From positions 1 through 45,057 of the forward strand of contig BQJF01000032.1 of the NCBI GenBank assembly GCA_021604565.1: a stretch of DNA of 45,057 bases, in the 5' to 3' direction. The notes beneath the pieces were generated by a model that saw only the letters and a program-made list of their open reading frames with translations, made no database searches and had not been told where the DNA came from. The position numbers and the translations under genes were made by a program. The stretch's first letter is position 1, and each line of letters begins with the position of its first letter. The DNA is from Minwuia thermotolerans. GTDB lineage: Bacteria; Pseudomonadota; Alphaproteobacteria; Minwuiales; Minwuiaceae. Below, in pieces: positions 37,968 to 45,057 of the stretch.

Positions 37968-38579
37968 ATGAAACTTTACAATTCGGTCGGACCGAACCCG
38001 CGCATGGTCCGCATCTTCATGCACGAGCTTGGCACCGAGATGCCGATGGAAGACGTGGATATCCGCAGCGGCATCAACCGCCAGCCGGAGTTCATGAAAA
38101 AGAACGCGGCCGGGCAGTGCCCGGTGCTGGAACTGGATGACGGCACCTGCATCTGCGAGATCACCGCGATCTGCGAATATCTGGCGGACAAGGCGGGCGG
38201 ATCCAGCCTGATCGGCACCACGCCGGAGGAGCGCGCGGAAACCCGCATGTGGACCCGCCGGGTGGACCTGAACGTCTGCGAGAACCTCGGCAACGGTTTC
38301 CGCTATGCGGAGGGGTTGAAGATGTTCGAGAGCCGTTTCCGCTGCCTGCCGGAAGCTGCCGACGGCCTGAAGGCGCTGGCACAGGACAAGCTGACCTGGA
38401 TCGATGGCGAGCTGGAGGGCAAGCAGTTCCTCTGCGGTGACCGGATCAGCATGGCCGACATCCTGATGTTCGCCTTCGTCGAGTTCGCGGCCATGGTCGG
38501 CCAGAAACTCAATCCCGACAACAAGAACGTCACTGCCTGGTTCGAGCGGATGAAGGCACGCCCGTCCGCAGCAGCCTGA
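37968..38579 (+). CDS. Glutathione S-transferase family protein
   Basis: A 203-residue GST. The N-terminal thioredoxin-like domain has MKLYNSVGPNPRMVRIFMHELG and CPVLELDDGTCICEITAICEYLAD, with the usual cis-Pro region and the E-S/T glutathione contact (here EIT). The C-terminal helical domain includes FLCGDRISMADILMFAFVEF. A good GGAGG precedes the start. The class and substrate are not clear. It stands alone, after the probable 6S RNA, and converges on the dehydrogenase gene. Confidence 0.92.
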   Translation: MKLYNSVGPNPRMVRIFMHELGTEMPMEDVDIRSGINRQPEFMKKNAAGQCPVLELDDGTCICEITAICEYLADKAGGSSLIGTTPEERAETRMWTRRVDLNVCENLGNGFRYAEGLKMFESRFRCLPEAADGLKALAQDKLTWIDGELEGKQFLCGDRISMADILMFAFVEFAAMVGQKLNPDNKNVTAWFERMKARPSAAA

Positions 38580-38597
38580 TCAAGACGAACCACCATA

Positions 38598-39461
38598 TCA
38601 GGAAATCTGCGTATCTTCCTGATTGGAAAATACATTCTCGGGCAATTCGGGGATGTGTCTCAGGCGATCAAGAACGGCGGCGGTCAGCGCATCAGGCGCG
38701 CCGTCGCCGCTCACGCCATCCAGATAGGCGCGCACGTCCTTCTCCAGAAGCCCGAGCGTGTTGCCGGGGTCATGCGCTTCCGCAGACCAGTCGATCTGTT
38801 CCAGATTGTTGCCGAACCAAGTGCCGCCTGAACTGCTGCGCATGACAGACAGCAGCCGTGCCGGTGCCAGGCCCAGTGCCTCCGCCTGCGCCAGCACAGT
38901 GCGAACCGCCGTCACCGAACTCGCGGCAACGAAGTTGTTCAGCACCTTGGCCGCCATCCCCGCGCCAAGGGGACCGAGGTGATGCGCTTCCTGCCCCATC
39001 GCCTGGAACAGCGGCATCAGAGGTGAGATCGCACTCTCCGAACCGCCGAGCATGAACGTCAGTGTCCCAAGCCGCGCGCGGAAAGTGGTGCCGGACATGG
39101 GCGCATCGACGAGCGCGATGTCAGGGTGCAGCACATCCCGAAGTGATGTGACGAAGCGCGGTGACAGGGTCGAGGAGATGATGAATGACCGGACGCCGTG
39201 CCCCTGCCCCGCTGACTGAGCCGGCGGTTGCTTCAGTCCCAATCCCTCAATCACATCAAGGGTCTGCTGACTGTCGCGCACGACGGAGATGACAGTCTCT
39301 GCCCGGCTGCCCAGTTCCTGGATCGTGGACGTCATGTGACCGGCGAATTCACCGAACTCGATCCGTGGCCGGACATCATGGCCGATGGTCGCGATGCCGG
39401 CCCGCAACAGTGCCTCCGCCATCGGCTGTCCCATGGCGCCGCAGCCGACAACACCTATCAT
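38598..39461 (-). CDS. Beta-hydroxyacid dehydrogenase (3-hydroxyisobutyrate dehydrogenase-like)
   Basis: A 287-residue NAD(P)-dependent dehydrogenase. The cofactor motif GVVGCGAMGQPMAEA starts at residue 3, the substrate motif is DAPMSGTTFRARLGTLTFMLGG, and the catalytic Lys172 lies in GAGMAAKVLNNF. Family members reduce or oxidise small 3-hydroxyacids such as 3-hydroxyisobutyrate or tartronate semialdehyde. The substrate is unknown. It starts four bases after the M23 peptidase gene and ends the minus-strand run that begins at the TRAP binding protein. Confidence 0.9.
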   Translation of the reverse strand: MIGVVGCGAMGQPMAEALLRAGIATIGHDVRPRIEFGEFAGHMTSTIQELGSRAETVISVVRDSQQTLDVIEGLGLKQPPAQSAGQGHGVRSFIISSTLSPRFVTSLRDVLHPDIALVDAPMSGTTFRARLGTLTFMLGGSESAISPLMPLFQAMGQEAHHLGPLGAGMAAKVLNNFVAASSVTAVRTVLAQAEALGLAPARLLSVMRSSSGGTWFGNNLEQIDWSAEAHDPGNTLGLLEKDVRAYLDGVSGDGAPDALTAAVLDRLRHIPELPENVFSNQEDTQIS

Positions 39462-39465
39462 GCCA

Positions 39466-40278
39466 TCATCCTCCTACCGGACTGGCGACCAGCAGCAAGG
39501 CCGGGTCCAGTCGCTGATCGAACCAGTTGACGCGCCAGTCGAGATGCGGCCCTGTCGAGCGACCTGTCGAGCCGACAGCGCCAATGACTTGTGCAGCAAA
39601 GACCTTTTCACCTACTGCGACGTCGATGCGCTCCAGATGCGAGAAGACGCTGACGATGCCGTGTCCGTGGTCCAGCATGATGGTACCGCCGGTATAGTAG
39701 AGATCATCCTCCGCCATCCGCACGATACCGTCCCGCGCGGCAATGACCGACGTACCGCGCGGTGCGGCTATGTCGATGCCAAAATGCGGTCGCCTGGGCT
39801 TGCCGTTCAGGATGCGCTGACTGCCGTAGACGCCGGTCACCGTGCCGACGGTGGGCCGCAGCCACTTCTCGTGGAACCAGGTCTGCGGACTGTCGATGCT
39901 CCGTATCCGCGCGATCTCCGCATTTTCCCGCCGGATGCGTTTCAGCACATCCGCCGGCGGAGTCACCATCTTCGGCGGCAGGCCATTGATCCGCTGGGTC
40001 TCGTAGGTGCGCTGGCGGATATCCAGTTTCGTCTCGCTTGTCTGACCACCCTCCCCCACGGTGCGCAGCGTGGCCTTCGGCGGGTGATCGCGACCGAAGC
40101 CGATCACGAAGAGACCTGTCGCGGATACCCGCACCCTCCGGTCACCCAGAAAGACCTCCGTTCCAGGCAGGGTGCGCCCTACAACCATGCCGCCCTGCAC
40201 CAGTTCACCATTGAGGATCTGCGCCCGCGCAGGCAGAACCGCGACGACGGCGAACAGCAACGCGAACAGCCACCGCAT
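39466..40278 (-). CDS. M23 family metallopeptidase, periplasmic
   Basis: A 270-residue protein with a signal peptide (cleavage after ARA, about residue 19) and a C-terminal LytM/M23 domain. The zinc motif HFGID gives His165 and Asp169, and His214 (FSHLE) and His245 (GPHLD) follow. The last motif is usually GPHLH, and here the second His is Asp247, a change I have seen in other alphaproteobacterial members. It should cut or help remodel peptidoglycan cross-links. Its start codon overlaps the xseA stop by one base. Confidence 0.9.
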   Translation of the reverse strand: MRWLFALLFAVVAVLPARAQILNGELVQGGMVVGRTLPGTEVFLGDRRVRVSATGLFVIGFGRDHPPKATLRTVGEGGQTSETKLDIRQRTYETQRINGLPPKMVTPPADVLKRIRRENAEIARIRSIDSPQTWFHEKWLRPTVGTVTGVYGSQRILNGKPRRPHFGIDIAAPRGTSVIAARDGIVRMAEDDLYYTGGTIMLDHGHGIVSVFSHLERIDVAVGEKVFAAQVIGAVGSTGRSTGPHLDWRVNWFDQRLDPALLLVASPVGG

Positions 40279-41699
40279 CAGAAGAGGTCTCCCTGCTTCG
40301 GCTTCACGTCCGATGCCCCGCCCTTCGCCCGCCGCGCCGGGCGCTGGCCACCGCCCCCGGTGCCGGCAATGACGGGCAACCGTCCATCGCCGAACTCGAT
40401 CTCCAGCGCGTCGCCACCTGCGGCGGCACCGGCAGAGACCATGGCGGCGCCATCCTTGCGGACGACCGCGAAGCCCCGTGCGAGGGTCGCGCGATAGGAA
40501 AAGCTCTCCAGCAGACGCGCGGCATTGGCCAGCCTGCGCTGGCGGTCCTGCAGTCCCCGTGACATGTCGCGGGCCATCGCCCGCTCGGCCCGTTCCAGCC
40601 GTTGCCGACCGTCGCGGATCGGCTGCTGCAGGATACCGGGCCGCAGCCCGCCGGCCGCACCGGCCAGCCTCTGGCGTCCCTGACCGGCATTGATGCGCAG
40701 GGCACGGCCCAGGGCATCCGCCAGGTCGTCGAGGCGCTGCTGATGCTGTTGCAGCATCCGGCGCGGGTCCACCAGACCACGCGCCAGCCCCTGCAGGCTG
40801 TTCCGCCGCTCCCCCTGCACCCGCTTCAGCGCCGTGAAACCGCGCCGCATCAGATCCCCGATCTGCAGTGCCAGGTCGGAACGGACCGGAACCGCCCGTT
40901 CCGCCGCCGCCGTCGGTGTCGGCGCGCGGTGGTCGGAGGCATGGTCGATCAGGGTCGTGTCGGTTTCATGCCCGACAGCGGAGATCAGCGGAATCTCGCT
41001 TTCCGCCGCCGCGCGAACCACCACCTCCTCATTGAAGGCCCAGAGGTCCTCGATGGAGCCACCGCCACGCGCGACGATCAGCAGGTCAGGCCGCGCCGAC
41101 CCCTGCATTGCGTTGAACCCCCGGATCGCAGCGGCGACCTCTTCCGCCGCGCCCTCCCCCTGCACCCGGACCGGCCAGATGGTGACAGGGCGCGGAAACC
41201 GGTCGGACAGGCGATGCAGGATATCGCGAATGACGGCCCCGGTCGGGCTGGTGACAATGCCGATGCGGCGCGGCAGGAACGGCAGTGCCTGCTTGCGTTC
41301 GGGCGCAAACAGCCCTTCCGCCGTCAGCAGGCGGCGGCGCTGCTCCAGCAGGGCCATCAGCGCGCCCTCCCCCGCCGGTTCCATCCGGTCGACGACGATC
41401 TGGTACTTGGAGCGTGCGGGGTAGCTGGTCACGCGACCGGTGCAGACGACTTCCAGCCCGTCCTCCGGCCGGAAACCGAGACGCGCGGCTGTGCCCTTCC
41501 AGACGATGCCGTCGATCACGGCCTTCTCGTCCTTCAGGCCGAAATACATGTGGCCCGAGGCCGCCTGCTTGAAACCGGAGAGTTCCCCCCGCACGGAGAC
41601 CCGCCCGAATCGATCCTCCAGCGTGCGTTTCAACTCCCCCGAAAGGTCGCTGACCGTATAAGCGGGAACGTTCGAACCGGCGGCGCTTTCTTCGGACAA
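40278..41699 (-). CDS. xseA: Exodeoxyribonuclease VII large subunit
   Basis: A 473-residue XseA. The N-terminal OB-fold reads YTVSDLSGELKRTLEDRFGRVSVRGELSGFK and GHMYFGLKDEKAVIDGIVWKG. The catalytic core has IGIVTSPTGAVIRDI, RPDLLIVARGGGSIEDLWAFNEE, and VGHETDTTLIDHASDHRAPTPTAAAE. It degrades single-stranded DNA in complex with the small subunit XseB, which is not in this window. It starts only 12 bases after the TRAP large permease stop and overlaps the M23 start, so all may share a transcript. Confidence 0.97.
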   Translation of the reverse strand: MSEESAAGSNVPAYTVSDLSGELKRTLEDRFGRVSVRGELSGFKQAASGHMYFGLKDEKAVIDGIVWKGTAARLGFRPEDGLEVVCTGRVTSYPARSKYQIVVDRMEPAGEGALMALLEQRRRLLTAEGLFAPERKQALPFLPRRIGIVTSPTGAVIRDILHRLSDRFPRPVTIWPVRVQGEGAAEEVAAAIRGFNAMQGSARPDLLIVARGGGSIEDLWAFNEEVVVRAAAESEIPLISAVGHETDTTLIDHASDHRAPTPTAAAERAVPVRSDLALQIGDLMRRGFTALKRVQGERRNSLQGLARGLVDPRRMLQQHQQRLDDLADALGRALRINAGQGRQRLAGAAGGLRPGILQQPIRDGRQRLERAERAMARDMSRGLQDRQRRLANAARLLESFSYRATLARGFAVVRKDGAAMVSAGAAAGGDALEIEFGDGRLPVIAGTGGGGQRPARRAKGGASDVKPKQGDLF

Positions 41700-41711
41700 C
41701 AGGCACTCCCG

Positions 41712-43082
41712 CTACTTGATGATCAGCTCCGGCCCCATGAAGTACGTCGGCAGGAACGTGGAGATCACCGGGATATAGGTGATCATGATCAGGAAGATCA
41801 CCAGAATGCCCAGCCAAGGCAAGGCCGCGCGTACCACATCCATCATCGGCATGCCTGCTACGCCCGAGGTGACGAACAGGTTCAGGCCCACGGGTGGCGT
41901 GATCATGCCGATTTCCATGTTGACCACCATGATGATGCCCAGATGGATCGGATCAATGCCGAGGTTGATGGCGATGGGGAAGACCAGCGGCGCCACGATG
42001 ACGATCAGGCCCGAAGGCTCCATGAACTGCCCGCCGATCAGCAGGATCAGGTTGACGATCACCAGGAACAGCACCGGGCCGAAACCGGCATCCAGCATGG
42101 CCCCGGCAATCGACTGCGGAATCTGCTCCTCCGTCAGCACATGCTTCAGGATCAGCGCATTGGCGATGATGAACATCAGCATCACCGACAGCTTGCCTGC
42201 ATCCAGCAGCGTCCGGCGCGTATCCTCATGCCAGAGCACGGCCACCGTATCCCAGATCCGTCGTCCGAGCCGGCGGTTCGGGTCGGGTTTCGCGAACGGT
42301 CCCATGTCGCGATAGACGAAATTCGCAATGATGAAGGCATAGACGGCGGCGACCGCGGCGGCCTCCGTCGGGGTGAAGATGCCGCCATAGATGCCGCCCA
42401 GGATCACGACGATCAGGAACAGGCCCCATGCCGCATCACGGGCAGAGGCCAGGATCTCTCCGAATCCGGCCCAGGGCTGGGCCGGCAGGTTCTTGATCCG
42501 CGCGGCGATGTAGATGCCGATCATCAGCATGAGCCCGGCCAGCAGACCCGGAATGACCCCGGCCAGGAACATCCGCCCGACCGAGACATCGACGGAGGCG
42601 GCATAGACCACCATGACGATGGAGGGCGGGATCAGGATGCCCAGCGTGCCCGCGTTGCAGATCACACCGGCAGCGAATTCGCGGGTGTAACCGACCTCCC
42701 GCATCCCGGCGATGATGATGGTGCCGATGGCGACCACGGTCGCGGGGGATGAGCCGCTGAGCGCCGCGAACAGCATGCAGGCGAAGACGCCCGCAATGGC
42801 CAGCCCGCCGCGCAGATGCCCGACACAGGCCACCGCAAAGCGGATGATGCGCCGTGCCACGCCGCCCGTGGACATGAAGGACGAAGCGAGGATGAAGAAC
42901 GGGATCGCCAGCAGGGTGTAGTGCCCGTCAAAGGCGGAAAACAGCGTCTGCGCGATGGAGGCGAGCGAGGCGTCCGAATAGACCAGCAGGAACAGCACGC
43001 TCGACAGGCCGAGCGATACGGCAATGGGTACGCCGATCAGCATCAGCGCGATGACGACGACGAACAGCAGCAATGCGGACAT
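41712..43082 (-). CDS. TRAP transporter large permease (DctM type)
   Basis: A 456-residue membrane protein with about 12-13 helices. It starts MSALLLFVVVIALMLIGVPIAVSLG and contains GVARRIIRFAVACVGHLRGGLAIAGV, SGSSPATVVAIGTI, GTLGILIPPSIVMVVYA, and FTPTEAAAVAAVYA, all TRAP DctM signatures. It imports a small acid, using a sodium gradient, together with the small permease and binding protein. The ligand is unknown. It begins five bases after the small permease stop. Confidence 0.95.
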   Translation of the reverse strand: MSALLLFVVVIALMLIGVPIAVSLGLSSVLFLLVYSDASLASIAQTLFSAFDGHYTLLAIPFFILASSFMSTGGVARRIIRFAVACVGHLRGGLAIAGVFACMLFAALSGSSPATVVAIGTIIIAGMREVGYTREFAAGVICNAGTLGILIPPSIVMVVYAASVDVSVGRMFLAGVIPGLLAGLMLMIGIYIAARIKNLPAQPWAGFGEILASARDAAWGLFLIVVILGGIYGGIFTPTEAAAVAAVYAFIIANFVYRDMGPFAKPDPNRRLGRRIWDTVAVLWHEDTRRTLLDAGKLSVMLMFIIANALILKHVLTEEQIPQSIAGAMLDAGFGPVLFLVIVNLILLIGGQFMEPSGLIVIVAPLVFPIAINLGIDPIHLGIIMVVNMEIGMITPPVGLNLFVTSGVAGMPMMDVVRAALPWLGILVIFLIMITYIPVISTFLPTYFMGPELIIK

Positions 43083-43087
43083 GGCGG

Positions 43088-43720
43088 TCAGATCCCGGTT
43101 CTGGATGCGCTGGTTTCTTCCAGCGTCTTTGCGGCGGCTTTCACATCGTCCTCCACCTCATGACTGACGATGATCAGGTCCTGTTGTCCGGTGTAGACAC
43201 GCCAGCCCGCCTGCAGGAAGCGCAGCACCAGCAACGCCATCGACAGCGGCAGGATGAAGTAGGGAATGAACCGCGGCAGCTTCTCGTAGAGCTCTCCCTC
43301 GTTCCGCCAGTCGGCCAGGAACTGCAGGAAACCGGGCATGGGAATGTCGTTCACTTCCATGAAGGACGCCGTACCGGCAAACTTCCACCAGTAGTTCCAG
43401 CCGCCGATCAGGATCAGGATGGAGAAGGCGAGACAGGCCACCACGGCCAGCAGGGTCATGGTCCGGCGCAGCGGTGGCGCGAACAGGTTCACCACCGTAT
43501 CGACCCCCAGATGGGCGGTGATCTTGACGCAGTAGGATGCGCCCAGCAGCACCATCCAGGCGAACAGGTAGACCGTCGCCTCGAGTGCCCAGAGGATGTT
43601 GTCGTTGAAGACGTAGCGCGCGACGACATTGGCAAAGGTAATGATCGTCATCAGGCCGAGGAACAGCGCGATCAGGTTTTCCTCGAGCTTGTCGAACCAG
43701 GTGGATGGGCGCGGTTGCAT
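43088..43720 (-). CDS. TRAP transporter small permease (DctQ type)
   Basis: A 210-residue protein with four helices. It starts MQPRPSTWFDKLEENLIALFLGLMTIITFANVVARYVF, and continues with WALEATVYLFAWMVLLGASYCVKITAHLGVD, the DctQ family pattern. It sits between binding protein and large permease genes. The C-terminal extension (about 35 residues, soluble) is longer than in minimal DctQ proteins. Confidence 0.94.
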   Translation of the reverse strand: MQPRPSTWFDKLEENLIALFLGLMTIITFANVVARYVFNDNILWALEATVYLFAWMVLLGASYCVKITAHLGVDTVVNLFAPPLRRTMTLLAVVACLAFSILILIGGWNYWWKFAGTASFMEVNDIPMPGFLQFLADWRNEGELYEKLPRFIPYFILPLSMALLVLRFLQAGWRVYTGQQDLIIVSHEVEDDVKAAAKTLEETSASRTGI

Positions 43721-43809
43721 CAGACCGTCCTCCAGTACCCGTATGTCGAAAGGCTCAGGGTGCCCGGCGCGACTGCCGTGCCGGACACCCCGATCCCCGT
43801 ATCGTCAGG

Positions 43810-44814
43810 TCAGCTGCCGGCACCCTGCGCGGCGGCGATCAGGTCTTCACCCACATCACCCTTGAACTGGTCCCAGACAGGGCTCATGGCCTTGACCCAT
43901 GCCGCCCTCTGCTCACCGGTAAGTGTCCGGACAGGGCTTCCTGCCTGGATGATCAGCTTCTTGTTCTCCTCGTTGATGGCGGTGGACTCCGCGTTGCGGG
44001 CCTCCGTCACCTCGGCCAGGATCGTGGCAAGCTGGTCACGCACATCGCCCGGCAGGCCGTCCCACCATTCGGTGGAGGTCACGACCAGATAGTCGATGAT
44101 GCCGTGGTTGGATTCGGTGACACCGTCCTGAACCTCGAAGAACTTCTGGCCATAGATGTTGGACCAGGTGTTCTCCTGCCCGTCGATGACGCCAGTCTGC
44201 AGCGCGCCGTAGACTTCCTTGAACGACATCTTCTGCGGGTTGGCACCCAGAGCCTCGAACTGGGCCTGCAGCACGTCGGAAGCCTGGATGCGGAACTTCA
44301 GCCCCTCGGCATCCGACGGGTTGACCAGCGGCTTGTTGGCCGAAAGCTGCTTCATGCCATTGTGCCAGAAGGCCAGACCAATCAGGCCACGGCGGCGCAT
44401 GGAATTCTTCAGCGCCTGACCGGCTTCAGACGCCTGGAAGGCATCGACGGCGGCCACGTCCTTGAACATGAACGGCAGGTCGAAGATGCGGAACTTCTTG
44501 GTGAACTTCTCGAACTTCGACAGCGAAGGTGCTGCCATCTGCACGTCACCGAGCAGCATCGACTCCAGCACCTTGTCGTCATCATAGAGCTGGGAGTTCG
44601 GGAAGACCTGCATGCAGGCCTTGCCGTTCATTTCCTCGTTCACCCGCTTTTCCAGCAGCGAAGCGGCAATGCCCTTCGGATGCTTGTCGGTATTGGTGAC
44701 GTGGCTGAACTTGATGACGATCTCACCCGGCTGGCAGGCGTCGGATGCCTGTGCCGCACCGGCGGAAAGGGCCAGCGCACCAAGCGCGCAGGCGGTTACG
44801 AACAGCTTCTTCAT
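43810..44814 (-). CDS. TRAP transporter substrate-binding protein (DctP type)
   Basis: A 334-residue periplasmic binding protein. It starts at ATG 44814 (MKKLFVTACALGALALSAGAAQA), with GGAGGAA upstream and signal cleavage after AQA (residue 23). The conserved segment IVIKFSHVTNTDKHPKG opens the domain. KFRIQASDVLQAQFEALGANPQKMSFKEVYGALQTGVIDGQEN follows and holds the carboxylate-contact Arg of the DctP family. It likely binds a C4-dicarboxylate or related organic acid. The first gene of the TRAP run. Confidence 0.95.
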   Translation of the reverse strand: MKKLFVTACALGALALSAGAAQASDACQPGEIVIKFSHVTNTDKHPKGIAASLLEKRVNEEMNGKACMQVFPNSQLYDDDKVLESMLLGDVQMAAPSLSKFEKFTKKFRIFDLPFMFKDVAAVDAFQASEAGQALKNSMRRRGLIGLAFWHNGMKQLSANKPLVNPSDAEGLKFRIQASDVLQAQFEALGANPQKMSFKEVYGALQTGVIDGQENTWSNIYGQKFFEVQDGVTESNHGIIDYLVVTSTEWWDGLPGDVRDQLATILAEVTEARNAESTAINEENKKLIIQAGSPVRTLTGEQRAAWVKAMSPVWDQFKGDVGEDLIAAAQGAGS

Positions 44815-44933
44815 GTCAGATATTCCTCCATCTGTAGGCCGTGTCCGCTTTTGGCAGCGGATCTCGGTAGAACCATCTCCCCACACGCGGCAATCTAGCG
44901 CCGTTCCGCATGCAGCACCAGCGGCAGAAGGTG

Positions 44934-44962
44934 TTGATTTCCCCCTCCGCATTGGTTACACC
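44934..44962 (+). promoter_or_regulatory. Possible promoter of tRNA-Glu
   Basis: TTGATT (44934-44939), 17 bases, then TACACC (44957-44962), about 15 bases before the tRNA. The -10 is a poor match, so this is tentative. Confidence 0.35.
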
Positions 44963-44976
44963 CTCGCCGCGACCGC

Positions 44977-45051
44977 GGTCCCTTCGTCTAGTGGTTAGGA
45001 CGCGAGATTTTCATTCTCGAAACAGGGGTTCGATTCCCCTAGGGACTGCCA
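44977..45051 (+). tRNA. tRNA-Glu (anticodon UUC)
   Basis: A complete cloverleaf of 75 bases including the encoded CCA. The acceptor stem GGTCCCT pairs with AGGGACT (one terminal G-U). The anticodon stem CGAGA/TCTCG encloses a seven-base loop with TTC at 45010-45012. The T-arm is AGGGG-TTCGATT-CCCCT. The body closely resembles known tRNA-Glu genes (CGTCTAGTGGTTAGGAC in the D-arm). Confidence 0.97.
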
Positions 45052-45057
45052 GTCACC

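Overview
The window is GC-rich (roughly 60-65 % by eye) and densely coding. It looks like a chromosomal segment of an alphaproteobacterium, probably of the Rhodospirillales or a relative. The main reasons are the cox11-cox3-DUF983-SURF1 cluster, the serB / miaA-ilvB-ilvH-ilvC order, a CIRCE-controlled groES-groEL operon, an NADP isocitrate dehydrogenase of the ~400-residue type, and heterotetrameric sarcosine oxidase genes. Species cannot be named from sequence alone. I see no phage, transposase, CRISPR array, toxin-antitoxin pair or defence locus.

Layout. 1-4277 (+): tail of cox11, cox3 with its own terminator, a DUF983 zinc-motif membrane protein, an unrecognised membrane protein, SURF1 and an M32 carboxypeptidase. 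This is terminal-oxidase subunit and assembly work plus a peptidase. 4285-6447: a luciferase-like flavin oxidoreductase divergent from a 2-oxoglutarate/Fe(II)-type oxygenase. 6448-8825: an inverted-repeat element, then groES-groEL (-) with terminator, CIRCE operator and a sigma-70-type promoter. 8940-11704: a hydrolase with a Cys nucleophile divergent from an ornithine cyclodeaminase-family gene, and two small alphaproteobacterial proteins. 11705-14504: a SnoaL-like protein and an O-methyltransferase between two strikingly AT-rich non-coding stretches, the most accessory-looking part of the window.

14505-20920: branched-chain amino acid synthesis (ilvB-ilvH-ilvC, -), miaA (-), serB (+), and a crotonase. 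21082-26494: a complete dipeptide/oligopeptide-type ABC importer (binding protein, two permeases, two ATPases), followed by a small DOPA-dioxygenase-like gene. 26988-29753 (-): SDR, two CoA-transferase subunits and CsaA in one run. 29819-32321: a LysM envelope protein, a small secreted protein, and a LOG-family phosphoribohydrolase. 32428-37596 (+): icd with promoter and terminator, then soxD-soxA-soxG. 37738-37860: a structured RNA whose fold resembles 6S RNA. 37968-44814: a GST, then a tight minus-strand run of TRAP transporter (P-Q-M), xseA, an M23 peptidase and a beta-hydroxyacid dehydrogenase. A tRNA-Glu(UUC) ends the window.

Most genes are housekeeping or ordinary catabolism and transport. 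The points most worth checking are a sarcosine oxidase operon with no beta-subunit gene, two divergent gene pairs whose start codons overlap inside a shared CATG with no intergenic DNA, a likely 6S RNA in an otherwise unassigned gap, and the AT-rich-flanked methyltransferase island. I found no convincing evidence of a wholly new multi-gene system.
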